Of a stretch of DNA of 64,000 nucleotides, positions 52,956 to 61,792 are shown piece after piece. The translations under genes and the position numbers were made by a program. This DNA is from Vulcanimicrobium alpinum (lineage in GTDB: Bacteria > Vulcanimicrobiota > Vulcanimicrobiia > Vulcanimicrobiales > Vulcanimicrobiaceae), in NCBI RefSeq assembly GCF_027923555.1, contig NZ_AP025523.1, positions 2,298,484 to 2,362,483 of the forward strand, given 5' to 3'. The notes under the pieces were generated by a model, which ran no database searches, was not told where the DNA came from, and saw nothing but the letters and a program-made list of their open reading frames with translations. Positions within the stretch are counted from its first letter, which is position 1. The number at the start of each line of letters is the position of its first letter.

Positions 52956-54584
52956 GTGTCCGGTACCTCACGCGCCGGCGAGCACGGCGAGCGTCCGCTC
53001 TCCGTGCTCTCTGCGTCGCTCATCGCACTCGCGGTCGGAATCGCGCTGCTCACTCGGCTGGGCGGTGCGCTGGGCTACGCCGATTTCTACGGTGACCAGG
53101 CCCGAGACGCGTTTCGCCTGGTCGATATCGGGCACGGTGCCTGGCCGACGCTGGGTCCCGAGACGTCCCTCGCATCGTACCGCCTGCCGCCGCTGTACTA
53201 CGATCTCATCGCTCCGGCGGCGCTCGTCCCGGCGATGCCCGCGCTCCAGGCGCTTCCGAACGCCATCTTCTCGATCGCGTCGGTTGCGCTCGTCTACCTC
53301 GTCGTGCTGCGCCTGCTTTCCGGCGCCCCCGCCCCGCGCCGCAGGCTGATCGCCGCGCTCTCCGCGCTGTGGTGGAGCGTCACGTTCGTCGACGTCTTCA
53401 TCGCGAACCGCGAGTGGAATCCGGGGCCGATTCCATGTCTGCTCCTCGCGCTGGTCCTGTTGTGGAGCCGTCAAGCCGATCCGGAGCGTACGCCGGCGGA
53501 CCGCGTCGCGACTGCGGCCGGCATCGGCATCGCGCTCGCCCTCGTCGTCAGCGCGCACAGCAGCACGCTCTTCGTCGTCCCGGTCGCCTTCGTGGTGATG
53601 AGCATCGTCCACGCGGCGTCCGGGCGCGGGCGCTGGGTCGAACCGGCGCTCTCGCTCGCGGTCGCCGCTCTGGCGCTCGCTCCGTACTGGATCGGCGATT
53701 CCGCGCGCGGCTGGGCGAATACGCACGCGATGATCGGCACGATTCTCGAAGGGGGCGGGAAAGCGGCGATGGGGAGCGCGAACGCCGGACCGGCTGCCCA
53801 GTTGCGCAACGCATTCTTCGGCTACACGGGAGCCGTCGGCCAGTTCGTCGCGCCGCAGGTGCCGGCGCTGCTGAGGAAGGCGCTCGTCGCCGCCTGGATC
53901 GTCCTTCCGTTTGCCGCGCTGCGTGGCTACCGCGGCGACCGGCGCGCGCTGCTCGCGCTCGCCGTCATCTGGGCCGCATACCTGTTCGCGGCCGCGCACG
54001 TGGCGGCGATTTACCCGCACTTTCGCCTGCCGCTGGCGTTCGCGGCGATCCTGATGACGGCCGTCGTGCTCGGCACGGCGAGCGCGACGCGCACCCATCG
54101 CGCGATGGTCGCGGCGTGCGCCGTCTTTGCCGCCGTTTCATTCGCGGCGAACATACGGGTCGACTCCGCGTTCCTCACCTCGAAATTCGGGCCGCACCGT
54201 CTGCCGACGCCGCACGATGTCGCGCTCGCCTTGCAGCGCGTCCCCGCGACGCAGCGCGTGTGCGAAGTTCACGATCTCTACGACGACTGGCTGGCGCAGC
54301 GGTATCTCGACGCCTACGTGGCGCATGCGCCACACGCGTTTACGACGCAGTGCCGTGCGAACGACTATCTCGTGCTGCCGCGGTATCGCTACGCGAACGA
54401 GACGCGCGAGGAGTACGAGACGACGGACTATCGAGTCGTCGACCTCGACGCTCGGACGATCCCCGCGCGTGCGGGTTACTCCGCAACGCTCAAGCCGGCT
54501 GCGGTCGCAGTCACGCCGCAGATGCAGGTCGTCCGCCTTCGCGCGGCGCTCGCGCCGAAGGCGCAGATCGGTACCGCGCAGTGA
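52956..54584 (+). CDS. Integral-membrane GT-C-type glycosyltransferase (PMT/ArnT-like)
   Basis: 542 residues with about ten membrane helices and a soluble C-terminal part. The first loop has YADFYGDQARDAFR, the position where GT-C enzymes carry the catalytic Asp motif, followed by YRLPPLYYDL. Such enzymes move sugars from polyprenyl phosphate to lipid or protein acceptors on the periplasmic side. GTG start at 52956. Its TGA overlaps the next glycosyltransferase. Confidence 0.82.
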   Translation: MSGTSRAGEHGERPLSVLSASLIALAVGIALLTRLGGALGYADFYGDQARDAFRLVDIGHGAWPTLGPETSLASYRLPPLYYDLIAPAALVPAMPALQALPNAIFSIASVALVYLVVLRLLSGAPAPRRRLIAALSALWWSVTFVDVFIANREWNPGPIPCLLLALVLLWSRQADPERTPADRVATAAGIGIALALVVSAHSSTLFVVPVAFVVMSIVHAASGRGRWVEPALSLAVAALALAPYWIGDSARGWANTHAMIGTILEGGGKAAMGSANAGPAAQLRNAFFGYTGAVGQFVAPQVPALLRKALVAAWIVLPFAALRGYRGDRRALLALAVIWAAYLFAAAHVAAIYPHFRLPLAFAAILMTAVVLGTASATRTHRAMVAACAVFAAVSFAANIRVDSAFLTSKFGPHRLPTPHDVALALQRVPATQRVCEVHDLYDDWLAQRYLDAYVAHAPHAFTTQCRANDYLVLPRYRYANETREEYETTDYRVVDLDARTIPARAGYSATLKPAAVAVTPQMQVVRLRAALAPKAQIGTAQ

Positions 54585-56005
54585 CCGGCGCCTCACGTGT
54601 CGTCGCCGTCAGTTGCGGCGTCAGCGTCCTGCTCGGACTCGTCGGCATCGGCTCGCAGAGTCTGTGGTTCGACGAGGGCGCGAGCGTCGCATACGCGCAT
54701 CTGGATCCTGCGTCCCTCGCCGCGGCGCTGCAGAAGAGCGATGTGTTCTTCGGACTCTACTACACGCTGCTGCACGGGTGGATCGCACTCTTCGGCGAGA
54801 GCGAGTCCTCCGTGCGGCTGCTCTCCGTGCTGTGCGGCGCCGCGTCGGTCGGAACGATCGCGTGGGCGGCGTCGCTGCTCGGCGGCCGCACCGCGGCCGC
54901 GTACGCCGCAATCCTCGCGGTGGCCGATGCGTTCGTGTTCGCGGTCTCGCGCGAGGCGCGCCCGTATTCGATGTTGATCCTCGTAAGCTCGCTCGAAGCC
55001 GTCGCGTTCCTGCGCGCGGCGCGGCGCCCGACAAGGCGGCGCTGGATCGTCTTCGCCGCGGCGGGCATCATCGGCGCGTACGTGCACCTCTTCGCGCTCT
55101 TGTCGATCGTTGCGTTCGGATTCTGGAGCGCGCTGAGACGGCGCGACCTGTGGAACTCCGGACTCCCGCTCGCGCTGGCGGTGATCGCCGCGGCCGCGAG
55201 TCCGATCGTCCTGATCGCCGCCCGGTACGGGGAAATCAACGGCTGGATCCAGCGCCCCGGACCCGGCGTAGCCGTGCGTCTGATGGCGGAGTTCGCCGGC
55301 TCGTGGCCGTCGTTCGTTCTCGCGGCGGTGGTCGTCATGGCTGCATTCTTCACCGCAAGCCGGAAGAAGCCGGTACTCCGTCACGGCGCCGTCGGCTTTC
55401 TGGCAGCGTGGCTGTGCGTTCCCCTCGCGATCGCGTATCTCGCCTCGCTGGCGAAACCGGTCTTCGTCGACAAGTACCTGGTCGAGGCGCTCCCCGCGTT
55501 GATTATCGCGGTCGCGCTGGCGCTGAAGGCGCTTTCGCGTCCGACCGTCGCCGCGGCGCTCGGAGCGTGGGTGCTCCTTTCGATCCCGGCGCTTCGTTCC
55601 GAGTACGGAACGGGGATCGAAGACTGGCGCGACGCGGCCTCGTACGTGTTCGCAAACGCGTCGCCGGGCGACGCCGTCTCGATCTATCCGCAGAACGGCT
55701 CGATCGTGTACGCCTATTACCGGCGCCGGCTCGGTGAGGCCGGACCGCCGATGATCTTTCCCCGCCGGACGCCGTTCCCGTTCGATACCCATGCCGATGC
55801 CGGCGCCGGGACGGTACCGGCGACCGCGTCGGACTATCGCCGACTGTGGCTGATCCTCGACCCGCTCGCCGAGAACCCCGAAGGGACGCCCGGGGCGGCG
55901 CGTTTTCTCGCGACGATCCCGCACCGCTTCCATCGCGCCGGACGCAAATGCTACCGGCGCATCACCGTGCTGCGCTTCGACGCGGCCCGTTCGCCGAAGA
56001 CGTAG
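54581..56005 (+). CDS. Integral-membrane GT-C-type glycosyltransferase (GT39/83-like)
   Basis: 474 residues from a GTG that overlaps the previous stop (GTGA). The N-terminal loop SLWFDEGASVAYAH carries the DE motif of PMT/GT83 enzymes; FAVSREARPYSML resembles the second periplasmic motif. About nine helices follow, then a soluble tail with GIEDWRDAASYVF and VSIYPQNGSIVYAYY. The two neighbouring GT-C genes probably act in one glycan or glycolipid pathway. The acceptor is unknown. Confidence 0.86.
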   Translation: MTGASRVVAVSCGVSVLLGLVGIGSQSLWFDEGASVAYAHLDPASLAAALQKSDVFFGLYYTLLHGWIALFGESESSVRLLSVLCGAASVGTIAWAASLLGGRTAAAYAAILAVADAFVFAVSREARPYSMLILVSSLEAVAFLRAARRPTRRRWIVFAAAGIIGAYVHLFALLSIVAFGFWSALRRRDLWNSGLPLALAVIAAAASPIVLIAARYGEINGWIQRPGPGVAVRLMAEFAGSWPSFVLAAVVVMAAFFTASRKKPVLRHGAVGFLAAWLCVPLAIAYLASLAKPVFVDKYLVEALPALIIAVALALKALSRPTVAAALGAWVLLSIPALRSEYGTGIEDWRDAASYVFANASPGDAVSIYPQNGSIVYAYYRRRLGEAGPPMIFPRRTPFPFDTHADAGAGTVPATASDYRRLWLILDPLAENPEGTPGAARFLATIPHRFHRAGRKCYRRITVLRFDAARSPKT

Positions 56006-56051
56006 GGATCTGCGGCGGGGGTCGCCTTTTTCGGAGTGGAACGCGAATCTG

Positions 56052-56561
56052 ATGATCGCCACCCTGGCAACGGGACCTAGTACTCCGGCACCGCCGGGGA
56101 TGGGGACGCGGGTCTTCGCCCGCTCCGACGGGTCGCAATCCGCACAGCCCGGTCCCGTCGCGTCGCCGTCCGGTTCGCCGGCGTCGCCGTCGCCCGGCGC
56201 GTTCGCCGCCTCGTCGCCGTCGCCCGAGCTCGCGGCACGAGCGCGCGCGGAGTTTCTCGCCTGGCAGAGCGGTACGATCGATCTGTCGCGTTACAGCAGC
56301 GACGCGCACGCGCAGTTCATCCCCGACGCGGCCGCCGGCCGCGCCCAGTTCTCTGCGGCGTTCGTCGCGTCGCGGCGCGCGCGGCTGCAGTCGCTGGGCA
56401 CGCTCGTCTCGTTCACGCAATTGCGCAAGACGACCACGCAGGGCGCGCAGATCTACGTCTACCGTGCGATCGGCGACAAGGGTCTCGAAGACATGGCGAT
56501 CTCGTGGAACGAGGACGGCCTCGTGCAGTACATCGCGTTCCTCCCGCCCAAGACGAACTAA
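56052..56561 (+). CDS. Hypothetical protein with Pro/Ser-rich N-terminus
   Basis: 169 residues from an ATG at 56052. A Gly/Pro/Ser/Ala-rich stretch (residues about 30-60) precedes a compact domain: AEFLAWQSGTIDLSRYSSDAHAQFIPD and ISWNEDGLVQYIAFLPPK, which has the helix-then-sheet pattern of a SnoaL/NTF2-like protein. There is no clear signal peptide, so the true start may differ. It lies 6 bases upstream of the esterase gene and may be co-transcribed. Confidence 0.68.
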   Translation: MIATLATGPSTPAPPGMGTRVFARSDGSQSAQPGPVASPSGSPASPSPGAFAASSPSPELAARARAEFLAWQSGTIDLSRYSSDAHAQFIPDAAAGRAQFSAAFVASRRARLQSLGTLVSFTQLRKTTTQGAQIYVYRAIGDKGLEDMAISWNEDGLVQYIAFLPPKTN

Positions 56562-56567
56562 CCCGCG

Positions 56568-57362
56568 GTGGCGATCGACCCCTACGACGCAGCTGCCGCG
56601 GCCCGGGACCTGCCCGCAACGTTCGCGCGCTGGCGTGCCTGGAGCGACGAGACGCGCGCGGAGCTGGCGCACGAGCGTGACGTGCGCTACGGATCCTCGG
56701 CGGATGAGACACTCGACGTGTTCGTGCCGCGACGTGGCGCGCCGCTGGTCGTCTATTTTCACGGCGGGTACTGGCGAAGGCTGCACAAGGACGACGTGAC
56801 GTTCATCGCGCGGGGATTGGCGCCCCACGGCGTCGCGACGGCCCTCGTCAATTACGGACTCGCCCCGGCGGTTCCGCTCGAAGAGATCACGGCGCAGGCA
56901 CAGCGTGCGGCGGCATTCCTGCGTGAACGCGCGAGCGACTACGGGTTTGCGGCCGAGTCGATCGTCGTCGCCGGGCACTCCGCGGGTGGCCACCTCGCGG
57001 CGATGTGCGCGGTCGACGCTCCGGTACGAGCCCTCGCGACCATCAGCGGGCTCCACGAGCTGCGCGCGGTCGCGCGCTCCCACGTCAACGAGTGGCTGCA
57101 GTTGGACGACGAGCGCGCGCGCCGGCTCAGCCCCGTCGCCTTCCCGCCCGCGGCCCCTTGCACGATCGCGGCGATCGTCGGCCAGCGTGAGAGCGATGCC
57201 TTCAAGGGCCAAGCCCGCGCGATCGTCGACGCGTGGACCCCGTACGGTTGCGACGGCGCCTACGTCGAGAGCGCCGGAGACGATCATTACGAGGTGTGCG
57301 ACCGTCTGAACGATCCGTACGACCCGCTGACGATCCGCATCGCGAACCTGGCCCTGGGCTGA
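56568..57362 (+). CDS. Alpha/beta hydrolase, arylformamidase/esterase-like
   Basis: 264 residues. The oxyanion-hole motif HGGYWRR and nucleophile elbow GHSAGGH are those of HSL-type esterases and of KynB-like kynurenine formamidases; a late GDDHYEV supplies the His. The protein begins with a YGSSADETLDVFVP strand typical of this group. As kynA and kynU are present 18 kb away, N-formylkynurenine is one candidate substrate, but other small esters are equally possible. GTG start at 56568. Confidence 0.87.
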   Translation: MAIDPYDAAAAARDLPATFARWRAWSDETRAELAHERDVRYGSSADETLDVFVPRRGAPLVVYFHGGYWRRLHKDDVTFIARGLAPHGVATALVNYGLAPAVPLEEITAQAQRAAAFLRERASDYGFAAESIVVAGHSAGGHLAAMCAVDAPVRALATISGLHELRAVARSHVNEWLQLDDERARRLSPVAFPPAAPCTIAAIVGQRESDAFKGQARAIVDAWTPYGCDGAYVESAGDDHYEVCDRLNDPYDPLTIRIANLALG

Positions 57363-57368
57363 GGCGGG

Positions 57369-58631
57369 CTAGACCGTCTTCGCGGTGTAGCCCTGACGTG
57401 CGACAACTTTCTGCGTCGCAAAGGCGGCCGTCGCAGCCTTGGCCCAAGGCGAATCGCACGTGCCGTCGGATTCGTTCGCCGGGACCTCGGAGACGATGTC
57501 GTACATGAACTGCGTCTTCTCGAACTGCTTCGTCGAGACGCTCGCGCCCGCATAGACGTCCTGCGCGCACTGGTGATCGCAGCCGTGATACTGCGAGCGC
57601 GTCGCCTTCGCCGCTTCGAACGTGTAGTTCTCGAACGACGCCGCGAGTTTCTCCGCGTCGGTCGTCCCCGCGGCGCGGATGCGGTCGAACAGCGTCATCG
57701 CCGCCATGTACCCGAGATAGTGACGTCCGGAGATCGGGCCGCTGATTCCCTTGCGCATCCGCGCCCCGAGCTTCGCCGCCGACGGCGAAACGCTCGGCGC
57801 CCACAGCACCGGGAACGTCGCGCCCACCACTGCGTCGAGCGGCAAGGCCTTGTAGTAGATATCTTCGAGCGAGACGCCGGCCAGGCGCATCTTCTTGTTC
57901 AGCCCGAACTGCACCCATTGCTTCGCGGTATTCGCCGCGTCGAGCCCGCTGTTGCACAGCATCAGCACGTCGGCGCCGCTGGTGGCGACCTTGGTGAGCT
58001 GCGAAGAGAAGTCGGTGGTGCCGAGCGGGACGATATCGTGCGCCACCTCGGTCCCGCCGGCGCGCTTGAGCGCGTCGGAACATTGCGCGTACGCGTCTTT
58101 GCCCAGCGCGTAATCGGCTTGGATGAAGTACCACTTTTTGCCCAGCGCCAGCGCGCGACGCAGCACCGGCGCGAGGATCATGCGCGCGTTGGGTCCGAAG
58201 CGATACATCAGTTTCGAGGCGCGGGCGCCGGTGAGCGCGGAGTCCTGCGCGCCGATCGCGAGGTAGAACACGCCGTTCTGCAGTGCGAGCGCCCCGAGCG
58301 CCGCCCCGTTCGCCGACGACGTGCCTCCGAAGAGAACGTCGACGTTCTCCTGCGAGACGAGCCGCTGGCCTTCGGTCGTCGCGACCGCCGGCTTCGACGC
58401 GTCGTCACCGTACGCGAACTCGTACTTCACGCGGCCGCTCTTGTTCGCGTCTTCGAGCGCGAGCAGCGCACCGGCTTTGTGATACGCGCCCAGATCGGAG
58501 AACACGCCGCTGAACGACTCGATGAAGCCGACCTTCACCGTCGCCGCCGGTCCGGCGGCCAGCGTGAAGCGTGGGGCTGCGATCGCGGCGCCGGCGGCGG
58601 CACCGGAGGCCAGAAACGTCGAACGGTTCAT
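57369..58631 (-). CDS. ABC transporter substrate-binding protein, branched-chain amino acid type
   Basis: 420 residues. The N-terminus MNRSTFLASGAAAGAAIAAPRFTLA looks like an export signal. VKVGFIESFSGVFSDLGAYHKAGALLALEDAN and GGTSSANGAALGALA mark the LivJ/Peripla_BP_6 fold. The ATG overlaps the stop of the upstream flavin monooxygenase (ATGA), so its ligand may be an aromatic compound metabolised by that enzyme. No permease genes are adjacent. Confidence 0.9.
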   Translation of the reverse strand: MNRSTFLASGAAAGAAIAAPRFTLAAGPAATVKVGFIESFSGVFSDLGAYHKAGALLALEDANKSGRVKYEFAYGDDASKPAVATTEGQRLVSQENVDVLFGGTSSANGAALGALALQNGVFYLAIGAQDSALTGARASKLMYRFGPNARMILAPVLRRALALGKKWYFIQADYALGKDAYAQCSDALKRAGGTEVAHDIVPLGTTDFSSQLTKVATSGADVLMLCNSGLDAANTAKQWVQFGLNKKMRLAGVSLEDIYYKALPLDAVVGATFPVLWAPSVSPSAAKLGARMRKGISGPISGRHYLGYMAAMTLFDRIRAAGTTDAEKLAASFENYTFEAAKATRSQYHGCDHQCAQDVYAGASVSTKQFEKTQFMYDIVSEVPANESDGTCDSPWAKAATAAFATQKVVARQGYTAKTV

Positions 58632-59851
58632 CGATCCTCGATTCTTTCGGCGGAACGGTAAGCGGCCGCGTGCGGAAGGGCTCCGTACGCGTAGAGCCAA
58701 TCGGTTTCGCGATAATCGCGCGAGTCCCGCGCGGCGAGCGAGGCGTTGCGCGCGCGCGCCCGCTCGACGGGAAGGTGCCAGTAGTCGCCCCAGGCGCGCG
58801 CGGTCGTCTGGACGCGTGCGGTGCGCGGGATCCGCTCGGCTTCATAGGCTGCGAACGCGGCGGCGACGTCGCGCGGGTGCGCCGCGACCGCCTCGCCTAG
58901 CGCGACCGCGTCTTCGAGCGCCTGCGCCGCCCCCTGCGCGAGATACTGCAGCATCGGATGGGCGGCGTCGCCGAGGAGCGTCACCCGGTTGAACGACCAG
59001 CGCGCCAGCGGGAGGCGGTCGTACATCGGCCAGCGCCGGTTGCGCCGGAACTTCGTCAGCGCGGCGCGCACGGCGTCGGTCCCGGCGCCGAAGTGCGCGT
59101 CGAGCTCGTCGGGCGTCCCCCAGTCGTCGGAGTGCGGATCGTAGCGATCGCTGCGGAAGACCGCGACTTGGTTGTAGAGCTCGCCGCGGCGTACCGGATA
59201 CTGGACCAGGTGCATGTTCGGCCCGGTCCACAGCATCACGTTGTCGAGCCCGGCGTGCAGCGACATCTCGCCCATCGGGATCGCGCCCCGGTACGCGACG
59301 TATTCGGAGCACAGCGGTTCGCCGTCGCCGACGAGTTGGGCGCGCACTGGGGACCACAGGCCGTCGGCGGCGATCACCATCTCGGCATCGTAAACGCTGC
59401 CGTCCCCGCAGCGCACGCGTGCGAACGCACCGCGATCCTCGATCCCCGTCACGTCCTTGCTCGTCTCGAGCGCGATCTTGTCGTCGGCGCGGCACGCGGC
59501 GAGCAGGACGTTGAGCAGGTCGCTGCGGTGCATCACGATGTACCGGTAATCGTAACGCTCGACGAACGGCGACCCGAGATCGAGCGCCGTCACCTGCTCG
59601 CCCGTCAGCGCGTCCATCCACAGCATCCGCTGCGGAAACACGGCGTAGCCTTCGATCTGGCGCAGGACGCCGAGCGCGTCGAGCGCCCGCGACGCGTTCG
59701 GCGCAAGCTGCAGGCCGGCGCCGAGTTCGCCGAACTCCGGCGACTTTTCGATGAGGTGGACGCCCACGCCGCGATTCGCCAGCGCCAGGGCGGCCGCGAG
59801 GCCGCCGATGCCGCCGCCGACGATGAGGACCGGAACCGATCTCTCGCTCAC
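58628..59851 (-). CDS. FAD-dependent aromatic hydroxylase (salicylate/3-hydroxybenzoate type)
   Basis: 407 residues, group A flavoprotein monooxygenase. The FAD-binding GGGIGGLAAALALANRG, the AADGLWSPVR (DG) motif and the GDAAHPMLQYLAQGAAQALEDA motif are all present. NAD(P)H-linked hydroxylation of salicylate, 3-hydroxybenzoate or a related aromatic is expected. Coupling to an exported binding protein suggests uptake and oxidation of an aromatic acid. Confidence 0.93.
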   Translation of the reverse strand: MSERSVPVLIVGGGIGGLAAALALANRGVGVHLIEKSPEFGELGAGLQLAPNASRALDALGVLRQIEGYAVFPQRMLWMDALTGEQVTALDLGSPFVERYDYRYIVMHRSDLLNVLLAACRADDKIALETSKDVTGIEDRGAFARVRCGDGSVYDAEMVIAADGLWSPVRAQLVGDGEPLCSEYVAYRGAIPMGEMSLHAGLDNVMLWTGPNMHLVQYPVRRGELYNQVAVFRSDRYDPHSDDWGTPDELDAHFGAGTDAVRAALTKFRRNRRWPMYDRLPLARWSFNRVTLLGDAAHPMLQYLAQGAAQALEDAVALGEAVAAHPRDVAAAFAAYEAERIPRTARVQTTARAWGDYWHLPVERARARNASLAARDSRDYRETDWLYAYGALPHAAAYRSAERIEDR

Positions 59852-59891
59852 CGGAAGACGCTACGCGATGCGAAGCGTGGGTCCCCGCCTG

Positions 59892-60347
59892 TCAGTCCAC
59901 GCGCTTGACGAAGTGACGGTGGCCCGGCCCGTAGCCGCGCCGTTCGTAAAAACGCATCGCAGCGCGGTTCTCTTCCACGACGTTGAGGGTGATGAAGCGG
60001 AAGCCGCGCTCGCGTGCCGACGCTTCGGCCGCGGCCATCAGCCGGTCTCCGGCGCCGTCGCCGCTGCGTTCGACGGCGATCTCCGAGACGTGGAGGTACG
60101 GTTCGCCGGTGAAGAAATCGCGTTCGATCACCGCGTAGAGGAAACCGGCCCGGATGCCGCGTTCGTCTTCGGCGATCAGGAATACGTCGCCGGCGCGCGG
60201 CTCTGCGAGCGCGCCGTGCAGAACGCGGGTCGTCCCCGCGATCACCTCGCCCGGGGTGTGGCCGTCGGCGGCGCCGTGTTCGACGAAGCGCGGTACCAGC
60301 GACGCCACGAATGCCGCGTCGTCGATGCGCGCTTCGCGGATCGTCAC
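59892..60347 (-). CDS. GNAT-family N-acetyltransferase
   Basis: 151 residues from a GTG at 60347 coupled to nuoN (GTGA). GNAT motif A is VSEIAVERSGDGAGDRLMAAAEASARERG with the acetyl-CoA loop RSGDGAG; motif B is NVVEENRAAMRFYERRGYG. The acceptor substrate is unknown. Its place at the end of the nuo operon is probably incidental. Confidence 0.92.
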   Translation of the reverse strand: MTIREARIDDAAFVASLVPRFVEHGAADGHTPGEVIAGTTRVLHGALAEPRAGDVFLIAEDERGIRAGFLYAVIERDFFTGEPYLHVSEIAVERSGDGAGDRLMAAAEASARERGFRFITLNVVEENRAAMRFYERRGYGPGHRHFVKRVD

Positions 60348-61792
60348 TTGACCAGCGGAAGAATGTCGGACGGCGTGAGCGGCACCAGGCCGAGCGCGAA
60401 CGTCGCCGCCGCACCGAACGCGACGACGATCCACGGCAGCGCGTTCGGCGAACGCTCGTCGCGCACGTGCACCGGATCGACGCGCGCGAACATCGCGCGC
60501 ACGATCTTGAAGTAGACGTACGCCGAGATCGCCGTGCCGAGGATCAGCACCCCCGCCAGCCACGCGAAGCCGGCACCGGTCGCCGCCGCGAGGATCAGGA
60601 TCTTGCCGGTGAAGCCGATCGTCGGCGGCAGTCCCGCCAGCGCGATCAGAAAGAACGTCATCGCGGCGGCGAGCCACGGACGGCGGTAGGCCAGCCCGGC
60701 GAACCGCCCCAGCCCGACGACCGCGTCGCCGTCGCGCGACATCAGCGCGACCACCGCGAACGCGCCCAAGTTCATGCACGTGTAGCCGGCGAGGTAGAGC
60801 ACCGCGTAGCGCAGTCCGAGCGCCGTCTGCCCCGCAAACGCGGTAACGATGTAGCCCACCTGCGCGATTCCGGAATATGCCAGCAGGCGCTTCATGTCGG
60901 TCTGCGCCAGCGCGGCGAGATTGCCGACGAGCATCGAGAGCGCCGCGACCGCCCACACCGGCACGAGGATCGCGGCGGCGCGCTCGGGCGGGAGCGCGGC
61001 GTACGCGAAGCGCGCGAAGACCGCGAGCGTCCCGGCTTTGGTGACGATCGACATGAACGCGGTGACGGGGAGCGGTGCGCCCTCGTACACGTCCGGCGTC
61101 CAGACGTGAAACGGCACCAGGCTCAGTTTGAACGCGATCCCCACCAGGAAGAGCCCCGCGCCCAGCACGTACAGCGGCGTCGGCGTCGCCGTCGCAAGCG
61201 TCGCGAACGCGACGGACCCTGCGACCCCGAAGAGCAGCGCGGAACCGTAGAGCAGAAAGCCCGACGCCATCGAACTGAGGATCAGATACTTCAGCGCCGA
61301 CTCGCGCGCGGTCGCTCGCAATGACATCGCGCACAGCGCGTAGAGCGCAAGCGAGAGCAGTTCGAGCCCAAGGAAGACCATCATCAGGTTCGCGGCGCCG
61401 GCCATCAGCATCGCGCCGCCGGCGCTCCACAGCAGCAGCGCCGTTGTCCCGGCGACCTGATCTGTCCGGCCGATCCCGACGGTGAGCAGCAAGGTCGCGA
61501 TCGTCGCGACGATCACGACCTCGCTGAAGACGATCGAGAACCCGCCCTGCACGAACGCGCCGCCGAACGCGGCGTAGTCGTGCGGATACTGACGCACCTC
61601 GACGAGGCTCGCCGCGACGAGCCCGAGCACCGCGAGCATCACCGCGATGCCGCGCCGTCCTTGCCCTTCGCCCTTGAGGAACAAATCGACGAACAGCACC
61701 GCGAGCGGCGTGACCACCACGATCAGGAACGGCAAGAGCGCCGCGTAGTCGGCGGCGCTCGGATACGTGAAGTTAGCGAGCGACGGCGACAC
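60344..61792 (-). CDS. nuoN: NADH-quinone oxidoreductase subunit N
   Basis: 482 residues with about fourteen helices of the Mrp-antiporter fold. LKYLILSSMASGFLLYGSALL, LSLVPFHVWTPDVYEGAP and KRLLAYSGIAQVGYI are NuoN motifs; the Lys residues in these helices belong to the proton path. The GTG at 61792 lies inside the last seven codons of nuoM. Complex I couples NADH oxidation to proton export. Confidence 0.96.
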   Translation of the reverse strand: MSPSLANFTYPSAADYAALLPFLIVVVTPLAVLFVDLFLKGEGQGRRGIAVMLAVLGLVAASLVEVRQYPHDYAAFGGAFVQGGFSIVFSEVVIVATIATLLLTVGIGRTDQVAGTTALLLWSAGGAMLMAGAANLMMVFLGLELLSLALYALCAMSLRATARESALKYLILSSMASGFLLYGSALLFGVAGSVAFATLATATPTPLYVLGAGLFLVGIAFKLSLVPFHVWTPDVYEGAPLPVTAFMSIVTKAGTLAVFARFAYAALPPERAAAILVPVWAVAALSMLVGNLAALAQTDMKRLLAYSGIAQVGYIVTAFAGQTALGLRYAVLYLAGYTCMNLGAFAVVALMSRDGDAVVGLGRFAGLAYRRPWLAAAMTFFLIALAGLPPTIGFTGKILILAAATGAGFAWLAGVLILGTAISAYVYFKIVRAMFARVDPVHVRDERSPNALPWIVVAFGAAATFALGLVPLTPSDILPLVK

